From contig NZ_JALMDK010000001.1 in the NCBI RefSeq assembly GCF_023094165.1, positions 682,001 to 746,000 of the forward strand: DNA of 64,000 nt, read 5' to 3'. The notes below the pieces were generated by a model. That model made no database searches. It was not told where the DNA came from and saw only the letters and a program-made list of their open reading frames with translations. The position numbers and the translations under genes were made by a program. Shown here one piece after another: positions 62,804 to 64,000 of the stretch. The stretch comes from Crossiella sp. S99.2 (GTDB taxonomy: Bacteria > Actinomycetota > Actinomycetes > Mycobacteriales > Pseudonocardiaceae). Every line of letters starts with the position of its first letter. Position 1 is the first letter of the stretch.

Positions 62804-64000
62804 GTGCGGAGTGTGTGCTCGTGGTCGGCGGCGGCCCGGTCGGTCTGATGGGCGCGCTGCTCCTGGCCAGGGCCGGAGTGCCGAGCATCGTGCTGGAGGC
62901 GGCCCCCCGGCGGTCCGCGGTCGGCAGCCGGTCCATCTGCGTGCAGGGCGATGTGCTGGACATCCTGGAGCGGGTCGGACTCGGTGAGCGGGTGGCCGCC
63001 GCCGGGGTCACCTGGCACACCGGCCGCACCTACTACCGCGAGCACGAGGTGCTCACCGTCCGGCTGCCGCACCGGCCGGGCTTCCCGCCGTTCGTGAACC
63101 TGCCGCAGACCGACCTGGAACGGCTGCTGGACGAGCGGGTCGCGGCCGAACCGCTGATCACCGTGCACCTGGCGCACAAGGTGGTCGGACTGACCCAGAA
63201 CCGGGACAGCGTCGAGGTCACGGTGGCCGCGCCGGTGGGCGAACGCACCTTCCGCGGCAGCCACTGCCTGGCCGCCGACGGCCCGCGCTCGCTGGTCCGC
63301 CAACTGCTCGACCTGCCGTTCCAGGGCTACAGCTTCCGGGACAAGTTCCTCATCGCCGACATCTGCGCCCCGCTCACCCACGCCGCGGAACGCCGCTTCT
63401 ACTTCGACCCGCCCGCCAACCCCGGCCGCCAGGTGCTGGTGCACCCGCAGCCCGGCGGCCGCTGGCGGATCGACTGGCAGGTGCCGGATGACTTCGACCT
63501 GACCGAGCAGCGCAACAACGGCGGCCTGGAGACCCTGGTCCGCTCGGTGGTCGGGGAGGCCGACTACGAGCTGGAATGGGCCTCGGTCTACCGCTTCCAC
63601 CAGCGCTGCGTGCCCGCGATGCGGATCGGCCGGGTGCTGCTGGCCGGGGACGCCGCGCACGTGATGAGCCCCTTCGGCGCGCGCGGGCTCAACTCCGGCA
63701 TCGCCGACGCGGAGAACGCCGCCTGGAAGATCGCCTTCGACCGGGCTGGCTGGGGCGGGCCGGTGCTGCTGCACTCCTACGACGCCGAACGCCGGGCCGC
63801 GGCCAGGGAGAACCTGCGGGTCACCGGCGAGACCATGCGTTTCCTGGTGCCGCGCACCGGCGCCGAACAGGCCTACCGCCGGGATGTGCTGGAACGCAGC
63901 GTGCGCGAGGCCGCGGCCCGCGCCAAGATCGACTCCGGCAAGCTGGCCGAGCCCTACTACTACCTGGACTCCCCGCTGACCACGCCGGCCCAGCCCACCG
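62800..64000 (+). CDS. FAD-dependent aromatic monooxygenase (3' end outside window)
   Basis: The first 400 residues are visible and the frame is open to the window end. It has the FAD-binding VLVVGGGPVGLMGALLLARAG at the N-terminus, the DG motif AADGPRSLVRQLL and the GD motif RVLLAGDAAHVMSPFGARGLNSGIADAENAAWK, typical of group A (PHBH/MhpA-like) hydroxylases. It would hydroxylate an aromatic ring with NAD(P)H and oxygen. ATG 62800 has AGGGAG at 62788-62793. It is the start of a probable catabolic or tailoring cluster beyond the window. Confidence 0.92.
   Translation, partial: MSAECVLVVGGGPVGLMGALLLARAGVPSIVLEAAPRRSAVGSRSICVQGDVLDILERVGLGERVAAAGVTWHTGRTYYREHEVLTVRLPHRPGFPPFVNLPQTDLERLLDERVAAEPLITVHLAHKVVGLTQNRDSVEVTVAAPVGERTFRGSHCLAADGPRSLVRQLLDLPFQGYSFRDKFLIADICAPLTHAAERRFYFDPPANPGRQVLVHPQPGGRWRIDWQVPDDFDLTEQRNNGGLETLVRSVVGEADYELEWASVYRFHQRCVPAMRIGRVLLAGDAAHVMSPFGARGLNSGIADAENAAWKIAFDRAGWGGPVLLHSYDAERRAAARENLRVTGETMRFLVPRTGAEQAYRRDVLERSVREAAARAKIDSGKLAEPYYYLDSPLTTPAQPT

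Overview
The window is a high-G+C actinobacterial chromosome segment, most likely from the Pseudonocardiaceae (an inference from codon use and gene content; the genus is not fixed). Its backbone follows the Mycobacterium tuberculosis order Rv3447c to Rv3409c, as I remember it: ESX-4 type VII secretion genes, rplM-rpsI-glmM, glmS, the hydrate repair enzyme, alr, tsaE-tsaB-rimI-tsaD, groES-groEL1, whiB3, an Rv3415c-like gene, sigD-rsdA, a DUF5319 gene, guaB-guaB3 and a choD-like oxidase. Most backbone genes lie on the + strand, many with 4-bp ATGA/GTGA overlaps that suggest translational coupling.

Region by region. 1-6105: the end of ESX-4, with eccC (cut by the window edge), an Hsp70-like membrane protein carrying an Rv3446c-type C-terminal domain, a small unknown gene and two WXG100 genes. 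6118-12273: an accessory regulatory block between ESX-4 and the ribosomal genes, made of an AfsR/SARP-type STAND regulator with atypical codon use, a GGDEF protein with an altered active-site hairpin, and a coupled XRE regulator / ImmA-IrrE peptidase / seven-helix membrane protein unit. 12412-15794: rplM-rpsI-glmM and two small proteins with Pro-rich tails. 15811-18205 (minus strand): an orphan set of ACP, active ketosynthase and a ketosynthase-like partner lacking the catalytic residues, with no tailoring genes nearby. 18315-22640: a small membrane protein and a second type VII-type operon (EspC-like protein, a 983-residue Pro/Gly-rich substrate-like protein, a membrane protein) without secretion machinery.

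22642-34862: a hydrolase, glmS, NAD(P)HX repair, a NYN-domain nuclease gene bounded by exact 21-bp direct repeats, a C4-metabolism trio (malate synthase, aldolase-like protein, DctA), then alr, a hydrolase and tsaE. 34885-45113: a secreted M14 peptidase, tsaB-rimI-tsaD, a MerR regulator divergent from a membrane protein with repeated half-sites between them, an M50 peptidase, phoD and a TPR/Sel1 protein. 45117-52313: CIRCE-groES-groEL1, then a regulatory cluster (whiB3, MerR-like, Rv3415c-like, BldM-like, sigD, rsdA). 52432-57046: an envelope operon with PrsW and CPBP intramembrane proteases, then a secreted zincin. 57175-64000: a DUF5319 gene, guaB, guaB3, a GNAT gene, a GMC oxidoreductase, and a FAD monooxygenase cut by the window end.

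Several genes (15084, 23576, 27694-, 37563, 43755, 57561-, 60969) have a TANNNT -10 box 6-7 nt before the start codon and no Shine-Dalgarno, as expected for leaderless transcripts. I saw no tRNA, rRNA, insertion sequence or CRISPR array. No gap between genes exceeds 300 bp. The least ordinary parts are the orphan KS/KS-like/ACP set, the detached type VII substrate operon, the repeat-bounded NYN gene, the sigD-rsdA/PrsW/CPBP neighbourhood and the altered GGDEF protein.
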